Below are positions 1 through 8,903 of a DNA stretch of 35,690 bases, piece after piece. Under the pieces are notes generated by a model. It saw nothing but the letters and a program-made list of their open reading frames with translations. It was not told the origin of the DNA and made no database searches. Numbering within the stretch: position 1 is the stretch's first letter; every line of letters starts with the position of its first letter. A program made the translations under genes and the position numbers. Origin of the DNA: an uncultured Burkholderiales bacterium (GTDB lineage Bacteria; Pseudomonadota; Gammaproteobacteria; Burkholderiales; Burkholderiaceae_C); the NCBI GenBank assembly GCA_903871545.1, contig CAIQHG010000017.1:1-35690 (forward strand), read 5' to 3'.

Positions 1-1
1 T

Positions 2-280
2 ACAGGAACTGTCAACGCTGCTGGTACAGGTACTGCACCTTTGGGAACCCACGCGACCTCTAAAGCAGCGTTGCCAGGTGCTGGTTCTGCAGGCTCTGCA
101 AGCTCTTTAAGTACCACAAATGTGCTTGCAAGCGCGCTCAGCCAGTACAACGCCAACGGACAACTCGTCTCAAGCTCACCTCTCTGCGTTGGCGCTGCGC
201 AGGTAAACACCAACAACACCTTAACTCAATTAGTGGATTCAAAGTTACCTAATTCAACTTTCCTTGCACGCACTGCCTAA
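2..280 (+). CDS. 3' end of an Ala/Ser/Thr/Gly-rich protein (5' partial)
   Basis: The frame is open from the left edge to the TAA at 278-280, so only the last 92 residues are visible; the internal TTG at 41 is not needed as a start. The visible part is rich in Ala, Ser, Thr, Gly and Asn, with short GSAGSASS-type repeats and a single cysteine, and it ends in LARTA. No domain is recognised. It lies about 120 bp upstream of a type I secretion ABC transporter on the same strand. Type I substrates are often encoded next to their transporter and carry an uncleaved C-terminal signal, so a secreted surface protein is a reasonable guess, but nothing in the visible part proves it. Confidence 0.6.
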   Translation, partial: TGTVNAAGTGTAPLGTHATSKAALPGAGSAGSASSLSTTNVLASALSQYNANGQLVSSSPLCVGAAQVNTNNTLTQLVDSKLPNSTFLARTA

Positions 281-398
281 GCCCAAGCTCAGAAGGTAGA
301 ATATTTATCATGGCTCTAATTTGTTAGCGGCCCGCTTCTTGCTTAATTGAAGCCAAATGATTTTAAATGCGTTATCGTTATAAAGTTGAAGGCTAACT

Positions 399-2531
399 GT
401 GGCTATACACACCTCTATTCAGTGCTTGACAGTGGTTGCCAAACACTTTGGCGTACCTGCCATTGCTGAGAGGATTGAGCAAGAAAACGCTCTTTCTGGG
501 CGGGAGCCATCCAAACAAGAACTTATCAGAATTGCCAGTAATCTCAGTTTAAAGGCAAAATACGACCGCTTAAGTTTCAAAGACTTACTTGGGCTAGTTG
601 GCGTATTTCCGGTCCTTGTGAAGGTACACGAAGATGAATACTGCATAGTTGCAGGTGTATCAAACGAGTCAGATCGACGATTTATTGTTGTGTTGGATCC
701 TAAAGATCCTAAGGCCTTAGTAAAAGAAATGCCTTTTGCCCAGTTTGAGTCTCTTTGGACGGGGGAGGTGGTTTTTATAAAAAGGGTGTACAAGCTAACC
801 GATGAGGATCAACCCTTCGGTTTGTTGTGGTTCTTACCTGAAATACTCAAACAAAAACATTCTTTTAAAGACATTGCAATCACAAACTTTGTGCTGACAA
901 TGTTAGCTTTGGGTAGCCCAATTTTTACTCAAATTGTGATTGATAAAGTGCTAGTACACGAAAGCAAGTCCACTTTGATGGTGATGACTGCAGGCATTCT
1001 ATTAGCAATTATTTTTGAGGTCGTGTTTACTTATTTACGTCAATACTTGCTACTTGATGCAACCAACAAGATAGACATGCGGCTTAATAGAAAGACGTTT
1101 GCCCATTTGTTATCCCTGCCGATCGAATACTTTGAAAAAAACACCGCAGGTTTGGTCGTAAGACAGGTCCAGCAAATACAGAGTGTGCGGGCTTTTTTGA
1201 CTGGAAGCATGTTTTTTACGATCCTTGAGATCATCTCCTTCGTCATATTTTTGCCGGTCCTTTTCCTTTATTCCTTTAAGCTTACGCTGATCGTGATCTT
1301 GATAGCGCTTTTGATGGGCCTAGTGGTACTCTTACTGATCAAGCCTTTTACGCTTCGTTTAGAGAGAGTATCTGCATCAGAGAGTCTGAGGCAAGGTATG
1401 TTGGTTGAATCCATACACGGGATACGAACTGTCAAATCTTTGGCACTTGAGCCAAGCCAAAGAAAGAACTGGGATCAAAAATCTGCCAATACCGTGATGT
1501 TAAATTTCGATGTCATGAAGATTTCACTCTCTGCGCAAGTGGTCACGCAGTTCTTGCAAAGAATAATGCCCATTGCCATCATATTTTTTGGGGCTTTAGA
1601 CGTTTTTGACAAAGAATTGACAGTCGGCGCTCTTATCTCCTTTCAAATGATGTCTGGGCGAGTCGTGACTCCAATTGTTCAGTTTGTAGGCTTAATCCAT
1701 GAATACCAACAAACGATGATTTCAGTGCGAATGCTTGGCGGATTAATGAATCACCCGCCTGAGCGTCAATCCGCAGCGGGCCTAAGGCCACAAATTCGTG
1801 GCCACATCACGTTCATCGACGTGTCCTTTAAATACCCTGGCTCTGGGTTTTACGCGCTCAATAAACTCAACCTAGAGATCAATCCGGGGCAAGTCATTGG
1901 TATTGTGGGTAAGAGCGGTTCAGGTAAGTCAACATTTACAAAATTAATTCAAAGCCTCTATCAAGTTCAAGACGGTATCATTCGATTTGATGGGGTCGAT
2001 ATTCGTGAGTTAGATCTTAATTATTTACGTAAAAATATTGGTGTTGTGCTTCAAGAAAATTTCATATTTAGAGGCACGATCAAGGACAACATTGCGATTA
2101 CTAAGCCTGATGCGTCATTTGAGGAAATTGTGGCCGTTGCCCAAGTGGCTGGGGCTGATGAGTTTATTGAAAAGTTACCCCAAGGGTACGATACACCGTT
2201 GGAGGAAAACGGTACCAATCTATCAGGGGGCCAACGTCAACGCTTGGCCATTGCCAGAGCGGTTTTAAATCAACCCCGAGTGCTCATTTTTGATGAAGCC
2301 TCAAGCGCGCTTGACCCTGAGAGTGAAGTTATCTTTATGGAAAACTTAGCTAAGATTGCAGCCGGGCGAACCGTTATCATTGTCAGTCATAGGTTATCAA
2401 CACTTATTCACTCAGATAAAATTTTCTTCTTCGAGAACGGCAAAATAATTAACTCAGCCCCCCATAAGCAACTTTTATTGCAGTGCAAAGAATACGCACA
2501 CCTGTGGTATCAGCAGAATGGGCGCACATGA
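399..2531 (+). CDS. Type I secretion ABC transporter with degenerate C39 domain (HlyB/LapB-like)
   Basis: Inner-membrane ATPase/permease that would power one-step export of a protein through a type I secretion channel. Residues 1-130 form a C39-like domain; HTSIQCLTVVAKHFGVP resembles the non-proteolytic C39-like domain of LapB/HlyB-type exporters, which bind rather than cleave the substrate. Membrane helices span about 155-430. The nucleotide-binding domain follows, with Walker A GIVGKSGSGKST near residue 503, signature LSGGQRQRLAIARA near 608, Walker B VLIFDEASSALD near 629 and the H-loop SHRLS near 663. The length of 710 residues is normal. The start is GTG. The stop overlaps the adaptor's ATG (ATGA), so the two are translationally coupled. 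The outer-membrane TolC/LapE partner is not in the window. Confidence 0.93.
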   Translation: MAIHTSIQCLTVVAKHFGVPAIAERIEQENALSGREPSKQELIRIASNLSLKAKYDRLSFKDLLGLVGVFPVLVKVHEDEYCIVAGVSNESDRRFIVVLDPKDPKALVKEMPFAQFESLWTGEVVFIKRVYKLTDEDQPFGLLWFLPEILKQKHSFKDIAITNFVLTMLALGSPIFTQIVIDKVLVHESKSTLMVMTAGILLAIIFEVVFTYLRQYLLLDATNKIDMRLNRKTFAHLLSLPIEYFEKNTAGLVVRQVQQIQSVRAFLTGSMFFTILEIISFVIFLPVLFLYSFKLTLIVILIALLMGLVVLLLIKPFTLRLERVSASESLRQGMLVESIHGIRTVKSLALEPSQRKNWDQKSANTVMLNFDVMKISLSAQVVTQFLQRIMPIAIIFFGALDVFDKELTVGALISFQMMSGRVVTPIVQFVGLIHEYQQTMISVRMLGGLMNHPPERQSAAGLRPQIRGHITFIDVSFKYPGSGFYALNKLNLEINPGQVIGIVGKSGSGKSTFTKLIQSLYQVQDGIIRFDGVDIRELDLNYLRKNIGVVLQENFIFRGTIKDNIAITKPDASFEEIVAVAQVAGADEFIEKLPQGYDTPLEENGTNLSGGQRQRLAIARAVLNQPRVLIFDEASSALDPESEVIFMENLAKIAAGRTVIIVSHRLSTLIHSDKIFFFENGKIINSAPHKQLLLQCKEYAHLWYQQNGRT

Positions 2532-3853
2532 AATTTTTTAAATCAAAACATAAATCTCACGAATTTCTGCCTGATGCAGATGAAATTGAGATGACGCCTG
2601 TTCCTAAAAGTATCTCGCTTACTTTGTATTTATTATTGTCAATGCTAATCGCAGGCTTTTTGTGGTCATATTTCTCAAAAATAGACGAAGTTATCTCAAC
2701 TCGGGGTAAGTTGGTTGCCACTTTGCCAAATATCGTGCTTCAACCGATTGAGACCTCCCAAATTGCAACCCTCAACGTCAGTGTGGGTCAAATCGTTAGA
2801 AAGGGAGAAATCTTAGCCACCTTAGATCCAACGGTGACAGGGGCAGATTTGAACCAAGTAAAAGCAAGACTTGAGAGTCTAGACGCTCAGGTAAGAAGAC
2901 TTGAGGCGGAGCGAGACGGTAAGGTATACACGGGCACAAAAAATGAGCATGATATTTTGCAGGGAAATTTGGATACTGGAAGGAGTGAGGCGTTTAGAGC
3001 GCGCATTACGCGTTTGAATGAGAATATTTCTAGAATTAAATCGTCAATCCTAAATAGTGATCTTGAGATTAAGAATTTGGAGAATAGACGCCAATCTTTA
3101 AAAGAAATTGAGACGATGAACGAACAACTTGTTGAGAAACAGTTTCAATCTAGAAAGGGCTTATTGGAAATCAGAGATAAGCGCTTAGAAATTGAAAGCA
3201 CTTTATTAAGCGTCAAAAATAAAGAAAATGAGCTCAAAAAAGAACTCTCCGGCACTGAGGCAGACCGAGCCGCCTATGTAAGTGAGTACAGGCAGAAGAT
3301 ACTTGAGGAGCTGGTCACAAGCCAGCGCGAGCGCGACTCACTCTCTGATCAATTGATCAAAAATCAAAGACGAAGCAGCTCCATCACGATTGAGGCCCCA
3401 GAGGACTCTGTGGTCCTTGAGGTGGCCAAGCTCTCGCGTGGCTCTGTCATCCGAGAGGCGGAGGCTTTGGTCACTTTGGTTCCCCTTAATGCCTCTTTAG
3501 AGGCGGAGGTAAAAATTGATGCCAGCGACATCTCAAACGTAAATGTGGGAGACCCGGTACGGGTCAAAATTGATGCCTTTCCTTTTCAAAAGCACGGTAT
3601 CGTAGAGGGGAAAATCACCCGTATCAGTCAAGACACAACGAGCAGCTCCGCAGATGATAAGAAAAACACCTTCGGTTATTACACTGGGCGGGTCCAGTTA
3701 AAAGAAATTTCACTTGAAAATTTGAATAAACCACTCAAAGTGCTACCAGGTATGACGTTAACGGGTGAGATTGTTGTCGGCAAAAGATCCGTCTTCTCCT
3801 ACATTGCTTACCCGATAATGAAGATAAAAGACGAAGCAATTAGAGAGTATTGA
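2528..3853 (+). CDS. HlyD-family membrane fusion (adaptor) protein of the type I secretion system
   Basis: Periplasmic adaptor that would connect the ABC transporter to an outer-membrane channel. I chose the ATG at 2528, overlapping the transporter stop as ATGA, over the GTG at 2483, giving 441 residues beginning MKFFKSKHKSHEF. A short cytoplasmic tail is followed by one membrane helix (about 30-50, LYLLLSMLIAGFLWSYF). Then come a lipoyl-type half motif, a long coiled coil (about 105-270, rich in Glu, Lys, Arg and Leu), a second lipoyl half and a C-terminal beta-barrel domain ending in the LPGMTLTGEIVVGKRSV pattern typical of HlyD/LapC proteins. It is followed directly, with overlap or near-overlap, by the glycosyltransferase gene, suggesting one operon. 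Confidence 0.92.
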   Translation: MKFFKSKHKSHEFLPDADEIEMTPVPKSISLTLYLLLSMLIAGFLWSYFSKIDEVISTRGKLVATLPNIVLQPIETSQIATLNVSVGQIVRKGEILATLDPTVTGADLNQVKARLESLDAQVRRLEAERDGKVYTGTKNEHDILQGNLDTGRSEAFRARITRLNENISRIKSSILNSDLEIKNLENRRQSLKEIETMNEQLVEKQFQSRKGLLEIRDKRLEIESTLLSVKNKENELKKELSGTEADRAAYVSEYRQKILEELVTSQRERDSLSDQLIKNQRRSSSITIEAPEDSVVLEVAKLSRGSVIREAEALVTLVPLNASLEAEVKIDASDISNVNVGDPVRVKIDAFPFQKHGIVEGKITRISQDTTSSSADDKKNTFGYYTGRVQLKEISLENLNKPLKVLPGMTLTGEIVVGKRSVFSYIAYPIMKIKDEAIREY

Positions 3854-3861
3854 TCCAGTTT

Positions 3862-6144
3862 ATGACTCTTGATCAAAAGCCCAGTACCAGTACCAGTACC
3901 AGTACCAGTACCAGTACCAGTACCAGTACCAGTACCCAACCTCAAACTCAGAGGGTGTCATCCCTTATTGCAAGTCTTGAGGGTATGTCCGAGCAGCAAG
4001 TCCTTTTAAACGCGCTTGACCTCTTCAAAAAGAGTGAGTTTCAAATGGCTGAGGTACTGTTTAAAGTTTTGCTGAATATAAATCCGCTCAACTACATTGC
4101 TTTGTACTCCCTCGGTGTGATAGAGAGTATTGCTGGGAACGTGGACAACGCGCTGACGCTGATAAATAGTTCAATAAATATAAATTCTAAATTTGCAAGG
4201 TCCTATTTAGTCAGGTCCATCTTATTTCGCAACCGAAAGTCTTTGCACAGAGCGCTGGCAGATGCGCGCACGGCCTTATCCCTTGAGGCAGAGCTCACCG
4301 ATGCTGCCCTTCAGATTCAGTCGCTTGAGGCTGAGATAAAACTTGCCTCAATTCAGTCTCAATCTTTAAGCGCGCTTGAAAATCCGCTCATCGCTCCCCC
4401 CCAAGTGGTGCAAGCCATGGCGCAGGCCGATCAGCTAACCCAGGCAGGCAAGACGAGGGAGGCGATTGAGGTTTATAAAGCTTTTCTCAGTACACCTGGT
4501 GTGGACCACCGCTACATTGCCATGTTTAATATGGCGGTGCTCTTAAATCAGGAGGAAGATTTTCACCAAGCCCAGGCTTTGCTTAAAGAGAGCATTGAGA
4601 TCAAAGAGGACTTCTTTGTGGCCTATTTAAGTTTAGGCACCATTAAAGAGAACAACGGTCAAGCAAGCGCTGGATTAGAGGTCTGGAACGCTGCTTTAAA
4701 CGTGCCCTCTATCGACAACCCAGAGTACAGGGAAGATAAGATTAAGCTCTTAAATAACATTGGACGGGTCTTGGAGAATTTAAGGCATTACGATGCTGCG
4801 GAGGAGGCGCTATTTAAGAGTTTAAAAATTGACCCCTCCCAAGGCCCTGTTTTGCATCACTGGATTCACCTGCGCCAAAAGCAGTGCAAATGGCCTGTCG
4901 TTTACGGTACTCAGCACACTTTTGAAGAGGTGATTAAGTCCGCTTCCCCGCTTTCGATGTTAGGTTTGAGTACGCAGCCCCAAGAGCAGCTCGAGTCGGC
5001 CAAACGGTTCGTGAAAGAGAAGGTACAAACATTTGAGCGTATGGTTCCAACAACCCACAGGTATGGGCACAAAAAAATTAAGATTGGATATTTGTCTTCT
5101 AATTTGTCCATGCACGCTGTCTCTTTATTAACGGTTGAGTTATTTGAAACTCACAACAGAGACCTGGTAGAGGTGCATGCGTTTTGTTGGAGTCCCGAGG
5201 ACGGAACCCCGTTTAGGCAAAGGGTCAGACACGCGTTTGATCACTTTCACTTTATTGCGGACCTAAGCGACGCTCAGGCCGCAGAGCTGATCCGCTCCCT
5301 TGAGATTGACGTCGTAGTAGACTTACAAGGACTCACCTCTGGGGCAAGACCGGACCTTATTGCGCGCGGCGCGGCGCCCGTGCAAATCGCTTACCTGGGT
5401 TACCCAGGTAGCACTGCATTGCCGTATGTTGACTACGTGATTGCGGATACATTTATTTTGCCCCCTGAGCTCGCGCCCTTTTTTACAGAAAAACCTCTTT
5501 ATTTGCCGACAGTGTTTCAAGTCAGCGACTCAAAGAGACCGATCTCAGAGACCAAGAGTAGAGAGTTCTTTAATCTTCCAAGCGATCAATTTGTCTTTTG
5601 TGTGTTTAACAATAACTACAAATTCACGCCTGAGGTGTTTGAGGCTTGGATGAGAATTTTAAGAGTCTGCAATCAAGCCGTATTGTGGGTGTTAGAGGAT
5701 AATGTGTGGTCAAAGGAGAATTTGAAGTTAGCTGCCAAGGCGCACGGCATTAACCCAGATAGGCTTATTTTTGCGGGCCGCATAACGCCTGCAGATTATT
5801 TGGCTCGGTTTAGGGCGGCTGACTTATTTTTGGATACGACCCCCTACAACGCGGGGACCACTGCCAATGATGCGCTGTGGGCTGGGTTGCCGCTTTTGAC
5901 ACTCTCTGGACAGACCTACGTGTCTCGCATGGCGGGGAGTTTACTGCGCAGTGTGGGGTTGAACGATCTGATCGCTAGTGATTTGATGAGTTATGAGCAA
6001 AAGGCGATTTATTATTATGAGCACCAAGCCGAACTCACGGGGCTGAGAGAAAAGTTAGCGCTCGCCAAAAATGAAAAAAGATTATTTAACACAGAAGTTT
6101 TTTGCAAAGAATTTGAGACCGAGCTCGTCAAACTTTTGAGCTAG
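3862..6144 (+). CDS. TPR protein with C-terminal O-GlcNAc-transferase (GT41, SPINDLY-like) domain
   Basis: Probable cytoplasmic protein O-glycosyltransferase. The start is taken as ATG 3862; an in-frame TTG at 3850 that overlaps the hlyD stop is the alternative. Residues 8-25 are a (Ser-Thr)9 tract. Residues about 30-320 are TPR-like helical repeats. From about 405 on the protein follows the GT41 pattern: GYLSSNLSMHAV, VDLQGLTSGARPDLI with APVQIAYLGYPGS (about 488-517), FNNNYKFTP, and DLFLDTTPYNAGTTANDALW with LSGQTYVSRMAGSLL (from about 654), matching the nucleotide-sugar site of O-GlcNAc transferases. The protein is 760 residues long. Context between a secretion system and a Ser/Thr-rich giant flagellin suggests one of these as acceptor; this is inference. 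Confidence 0.88.
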   Translation: MTLDQKPSTSTSTSTSTSTSTSTSTQPQTQRVSSLIASLEGMSEQQVLLNALDLFKKSEFQMAEVLFKVLLNINPLNYIALYSLGVIESIAGNVDNALTLINSSININSKFARSYLVRSILFRNRKSLHRALADARTALSLEAELTDAALQIQSLEAEIKLASIQSQSLSALENPLIAPPQVVQAMAQADQLTQAGKTREAIEVYKAFLSTPGVDHRYIAMFNMAVLLNQEEDFHQAQALLKESIEIKEDFFVAYLSLGTIKENNGQASAGLEVWNAALNVPSIDNPEYREDKIKLLNNIGRVLENLRHYDAAEEALFKSLKIDPSQGPVLHHWIHLRQKQCKWPVVYGTQHTFEEVIKSASPLSMLGLSTQPQEQLESAKRFVKEKVQTFERMVPTTHRYGHKKIKIGYLSSNLSMHAVSLLTVELFETHNRDLVEVHAFCWSPEDGTPFRQRVRHAFDHFHFIADLSDAQAAELIRSLEIDVVVDLQGLTSGARPDLIARGAAPVQIAYLGYPGSTALPYVDYVIADTFILPPELAPFFTEKPLYLPTVFQVSDSKRPISETKSREFFNLPSDQFVFCVFNNNYKFTPEVFEAWMRILRVCNQAVLWVLEDNVWSKENLKLAAKAHGINPDRLIFAGRITPADYLARFRAADLFLDTTPYNAGTTANDALWAGLPLLTLSGQTYVSRMAGSLLRSVGLNDLIASDLMSYEQKAIYYYEHQAELTGLREKLALAKNEKRLFNTEVFCKEFETELVKLLS
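3883..3936 (+). repeat. Hexanucleotide microsatellite, AGTACC x 9
   Basis: Nine perfect copies of AGTACC lie in frame just after the start codon of the TPR/GT41 gene and encode (Ser-Thr)9. Because the unit is six bases, slipped-strand changes would alter tract length without shifting the frame. Confidence 0.97.
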
Positions 6145-6210
6145 AGAGCTCGACTTTGAAGCATTCGTGGAAAATAGTTTGCGCAAATCTGAACTCTCTT
6201 GTCCGGGGCC

Positions 6211-6921
6211 TTACCTGTAGCTGTGAAATATGGGTGCAATGTCTGCTAGGAGCAAATCCGACTTGTTTGCATAGGTCAAGGGGTGAAAGATTTCTCCCAG
6301 AATTTGTGCCCACCTAAGAGGGTAGGGGGAGGGCACATTGTTCTCAAACAGCACTCCATACTGGTCTTGTGGGTGTTTGGCTGGATGAATTTTGAGGGCT
6401 TCTAAATTCGCGTCTAAGACTTGGTGAGTAAGGGAGAGCCACGAATCGGTAAGTCTGGATTTCTTTTTAAATATAAACGCGCAAAGTCCAATGAGCTCGT
6501 TGTGGTGAGCCCTTATCTCATCGCCCAACGCGCCGCTTACGTGTGGGATACCTTGCGCAATCTCTTGATACCCCAAGGCCAAAGCGCTGCTGGAGCGTAG
6601 TTGCTCAAAAAGGGGAATCCAAGATTTATGCGTTAATTTAAGGTCCGTATAACCTCCCCCGTAATGATGCATAAAGTAGCATCGCAAGTAATCCGATTTA
6701 TGTGTTTCACTAAGGTGCGCAAAAGCTGGGTGAAAAGGATGCTCTTTGAGTTCCCACTCTTTGTAGGAGTCGTGATTGATATAGGCTACAGGGCAACGCG
6801 TGTGGTTGAAAATAGTCCACAAGGCGTTGATTCTTTGCGCAGACATTGGATTTGTGCCCGTCCACATGCAAAAAATGGTGTTATTTTGAAGGCCGTCGAA
6901 ATCTTTTAAGAACGCATTCAT
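6211..6921 (-). CDS. GT32/OCH1-like glycosyltransferase (DXD sugar-binding family)
   Basis: Putative sugar transferase of the 'glycosyltransferase sugar-binding region containing DXD motif' family. The 236-residue protein has the family core: TIFCMWTGTNPMS at the N-terminus, HKSDYLRCYFMHHYGGGYTD at about 74-93, followed by LK. The Asp of the GGGYxD motif (D93) is present, while the second acidic residue of a classical DXD is Lys here. Start ATG at 6921. It lies 7 bp downstream of a GT2 gene on the same strand, so the two probably form one transcript. It converges on the GT41 gene, with about 65 bp between. Acceptor and donor sugars cannot be read from the sequence. Confidence 0.8.
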   Translation of the reverse strand: MNAFLKDFDGLQNNTIFCMWTGTNPMSAQRINALWTIFNHTRCPVAYINHDSYKEWELKEHPFHPAFAHLSETHKSDYLRCYFMHHYGGGYTDLKLTHKSWIPLFEQLRSSSALALGYQEIAQGIPHVSGALGDEIRAHHNELIGLCAFIFKKKSRLTDSWLSLTHQVLDANLEALKIHPAKHPQDQYGVLFENNVPSPYPLRWAQILGEIFHPLTYANKSDLLLADIAPIFHSYR

Positions 6922-6928
6922 AAAAATT

Positions 6929-7633
6929 TTAGATCTTGTGCTCTGACACCAAGGACCAATTAAAGCGCAGCAAATGCGTCGGGCGTCGACATCCTTCTAA
7001 GATCTTTCGCTGTGCAAGAGCTTTGTTGATGTCTAGACTGCGGTTTAAATTGGTTGTCTTAAATCCTTTGTCGTTAAAGAGGACAGTGTCGCCGACTAGT
7101 TTCCTGTTCCCCCCTGATTTTTCCCAGACATAGGGAAGATACAAATCCTCATAACCGTAATTGCCTGCAAAATCTTCGTCATACATGGCCCACTCTTTGA
7201 ACCGCTGGGACTGCGCAAGAAAGGAGTTGGGGTGGACGGTGAGGGGTTGATTTAGATTTGAATCAATGAAGTTATCCACTTTAAAGTAGTAAATGGTAGA
7301 TGTCTCCAGGTTGTGTAGCGAGTTCAGCAGACCTGAGAAAGCGTTTTCTATTAAAAACTGATCGACATCAAATAAAAGCAGCCACGGGTTGGTTGACATC
7401 ATCACCCCTAAATTTCTGGAGCCCGCTTGGTTCCAGTTTATTGGGCTCTCGATGCGGTAGTGCTTTAGATTTAAACGGGGGGAATTGAACTGAGCAAGCT
7501 CCTCAGAGTTGTCATCAATCAATAACAGTTCAAAGCGTTTTCTGAGATCCTCGCTAAAGGAGCTTAGGTGATCAATCAATTCACCTACTTTTTGCGTGTT
7601 GTTGTAATAGTGCGTAATAAGGGAGAGGTGCAT
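6929..7633 (-). CDS. Family 2 (GT-A fold) glycosyltransferase
   Basis: Probable nucleotide-sugar glycosyltransferase. The N-terminus MHLSLITHYYNNTQKVGEL begins a Rossmann-like GT-A fold; LLLIDDNSE at about 38-46 is the usual first Asp pair and LLLFDVDQFL at about 87-96 is the DXD metal site. The C-terminal part contains EDLYLPYVWEKSGG, like the ED motif of GT2 enzymes. I prefer ATG 7633; a TTG three codons upstream (7642) would also fit. It is the first gene of a two-gene minus-strand unit with the GT32-like gene and is divergent from the glycosyltransferase at 7831. Substrate unknown. Confidence 0.82.
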   Translation of the reverse strand: MHLSLITHYYNNTQKVGELIDHLSSFSEDLRKRFELLLIDDNSEELAQFNSPRLNLKHYRIESPINWNQAGSRNLGVMMSTNPWLLLFDVDQFLIENAFSGLLNSLHNLETSTIYYFKVDNFIDSNLNQPLTVHPNSFLAQSQRFKEWAMYDEDFAGNYGYEDLYLPYVWEKSGGNRKLVGDTVLFNDKGFKTTNLNRSLDINKALAQRKILEGCRRPTHLLRFNWSLVSEHKI

Positions 7634-7701
7634 AAAAGACAATTAGCGGATCATCAAACCTGTGGGGGAGCAAAGAAGCAGAGCTGAATAGGTAAGAATT
7701 T

Positions 7702-7728
7702 TTGACAGGAGGATTTGAGGCTTATACA
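7702..7728 (+). promoter_or_regulatory. Possible sigma-70 promoter for the 7831 glycosyltransferase
   Basis: A perfect -35 TTGACA (7702-7707) is followed after 15 bp by TATACA (7723-7728). The spacer is shorter than ideal, and transcription would leave a leader of about 95 nt before the ATG at 7831. It sits in the 200-bp divergent region between two glycosyltransferase units. Confidence 0.35.
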
Positions 7729-7830
7729 TGCTGAGCAAAAGTTTATGGAGTCAATAAACGTGTGGCTGAGCTGGTAAAAACCTTAGAATCAGATCGGTTG
7801 GGTATGGTTTTTTTTAGTGAGCTCATCTAA

Positions 7831-8682
7831 ATGACTAAATTGCACGGGTTATTGATTACGAAAGACGATGATTTGTTGGTTGAGGAGTGGTTTCGTGAAA
7901 ATCATTCTGTCTTTAATACGTTGGTGGTTGTAGACGGCTCTACTTCTGGGTTGACCAAACGCGTTGCATCTCAGTATAGCAACACCGTTTATATGACAGA
8001 CCCCAATTGCCACATTACGGATCAAACGCTAAGGCACCACGGGTGGCAAGAACTTGTCAAAATTGCCTCCATGGGAGACTGGATATTTATATGTCACGTG
8101 GATGAGTTCTATATCCATGACCCTAGGGCATTGATCCAGGCACAAGGAAATTTGATGTTTTGGATGCCCTTGGTTGTGTTGCCACACCCGCTTGAGGCCT
8201 ATGACTGGATTAAGTCAGAAAATAAGAATCCTCGACAACTTTTTAAGCACTACTGGTGGAGGCAGGGGACTTTGCCTCACCTAGAGCACCGGATGTGGCG
8301 ATATGTGAAAGAGCCGTTTTGGAACACTCAGCTGACAGCGCCTAGCTGCGGCACCATCCCGCACAACTATATGGATGAGAAAATCGTTGTTCAGGTCCCC
8401 CTTTATTTCCATTACAAGTGCTATGACCTGAGCTGGGAGGCGTACCTTAGTGACGGATCCTCTGCTAAATCGTCTCTCAACACCGGGTTGCCACGCCGCG
8501 TTAAAGGGTTCGATGACTTGTTCTTTGACGAAGATAGGCCTTTTGAGGATGGGTATTTTCATTTTGATAGTGACACCACTAAGATATTTGAGCGTTTCGG
8601 CAATCCTCCACGTATTGGTCTGGGCCCTGACGGCAAGGCAGTGGTCATCAATGACCAGGGTAAATTTGTCCACATGGCTTGA
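7831..8682 (+). CDS. Glycosyltransferase-like protein (GT2/GT92-type, HVDEF motif)
   Basis: The 283-residue protein begins MTKLHGLLITKDDDLLVEEW, a pattern found in glycosyltransferases that transfer to glycans after a 'GLLxTKDExLLxEEW' opening. It continues with LVVVDGSTSG at about 31-40 and the metal-binding ICHVDEFY at about 87-94. The middle is rich in Trp, His and Tyr. No signal peptide or membrane segment is seen. It is transcribed alone, divergent from the two minus-strand glycosyltransferases and upstream of the flagellin region, so it may act in flagellin or surface glycosylation. The donor and acceptor are unknown. Confidence 0.72.
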   Translation: MTKLHGLLITKDDDLLVEEWFRENHSVFNTLVVVDGSTSGLTKRVASQYSNTVYMTDPNCHITDQTLRHHGWQELVKIASMGDWIFICHVDEFYIHDPRALIQAQGNLMFWMPLVVLPHPLEAYDWIKSENKNPRQLFKHYWWRQGTLPHLEHRMWRYVKEPFWNTQLTAPSCGTIPHNYMDEKIVVQVPLYFHYKCYDLSWEAYLSDGSSAKSSLNTGLPRRVKGFDDLFFDEDRPFEDGYFHFDSDTTKIFERFGNPPRIGLGPDGKAVVINDQGKFVHMA

Positions 8683-8830
8683 GATTGCCACTTACTTATC
8701 AAAATAATCACTCAAAGAAATTTAGAATACGAGTTATTAATAGTTATTTAATTAATTTTTATAGTTAAATAGAATTAAAATTAATCCTTCTTAAATCCTG
8801 ATAAAGCGCCTGAGCCAACGGTCAAAAAGA
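8683..8830. other. AT-rich intergenic region upstream of a sigma-54 promoter
   Basis: No gene is seen. Positions about 8701-8790 are strongly AT-rich with runs such as TTATTTAATTAATTTTTATAG, which could be bent DNA. TTGCCACTTAC at 8685-8695 matches 9 of 11 bases of the inverted-repeat arm found around the flagellin promoter. An AT-rich tract also precedes the activator promoter at 13440-13515, and both contain AAATAATCACT. Confidence 0.5.
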
Positions 8831-8847
8831 TTGGCACCTTACTTGCT
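8831..8847 (+). promoter_or_regulatory. Sigma-54 promoter for the 154-residue TPR-like gene
   Basis: TTGGCACCTTACTTGCT matches the -24/-12 consensus, with GG and GC separated by exactly 10 bp. Transcription would start near 8859, giving a leader of about 45 nt with AGGAG at 8893-8897 before ATG 8904. Confidence 0.85.
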
Positions 8848-8903
8848 TAGTTTGAATACCCTTTAACCAATTTCGGTGAATTTGTTCAAACTAGGAGCAA
8901 GCA

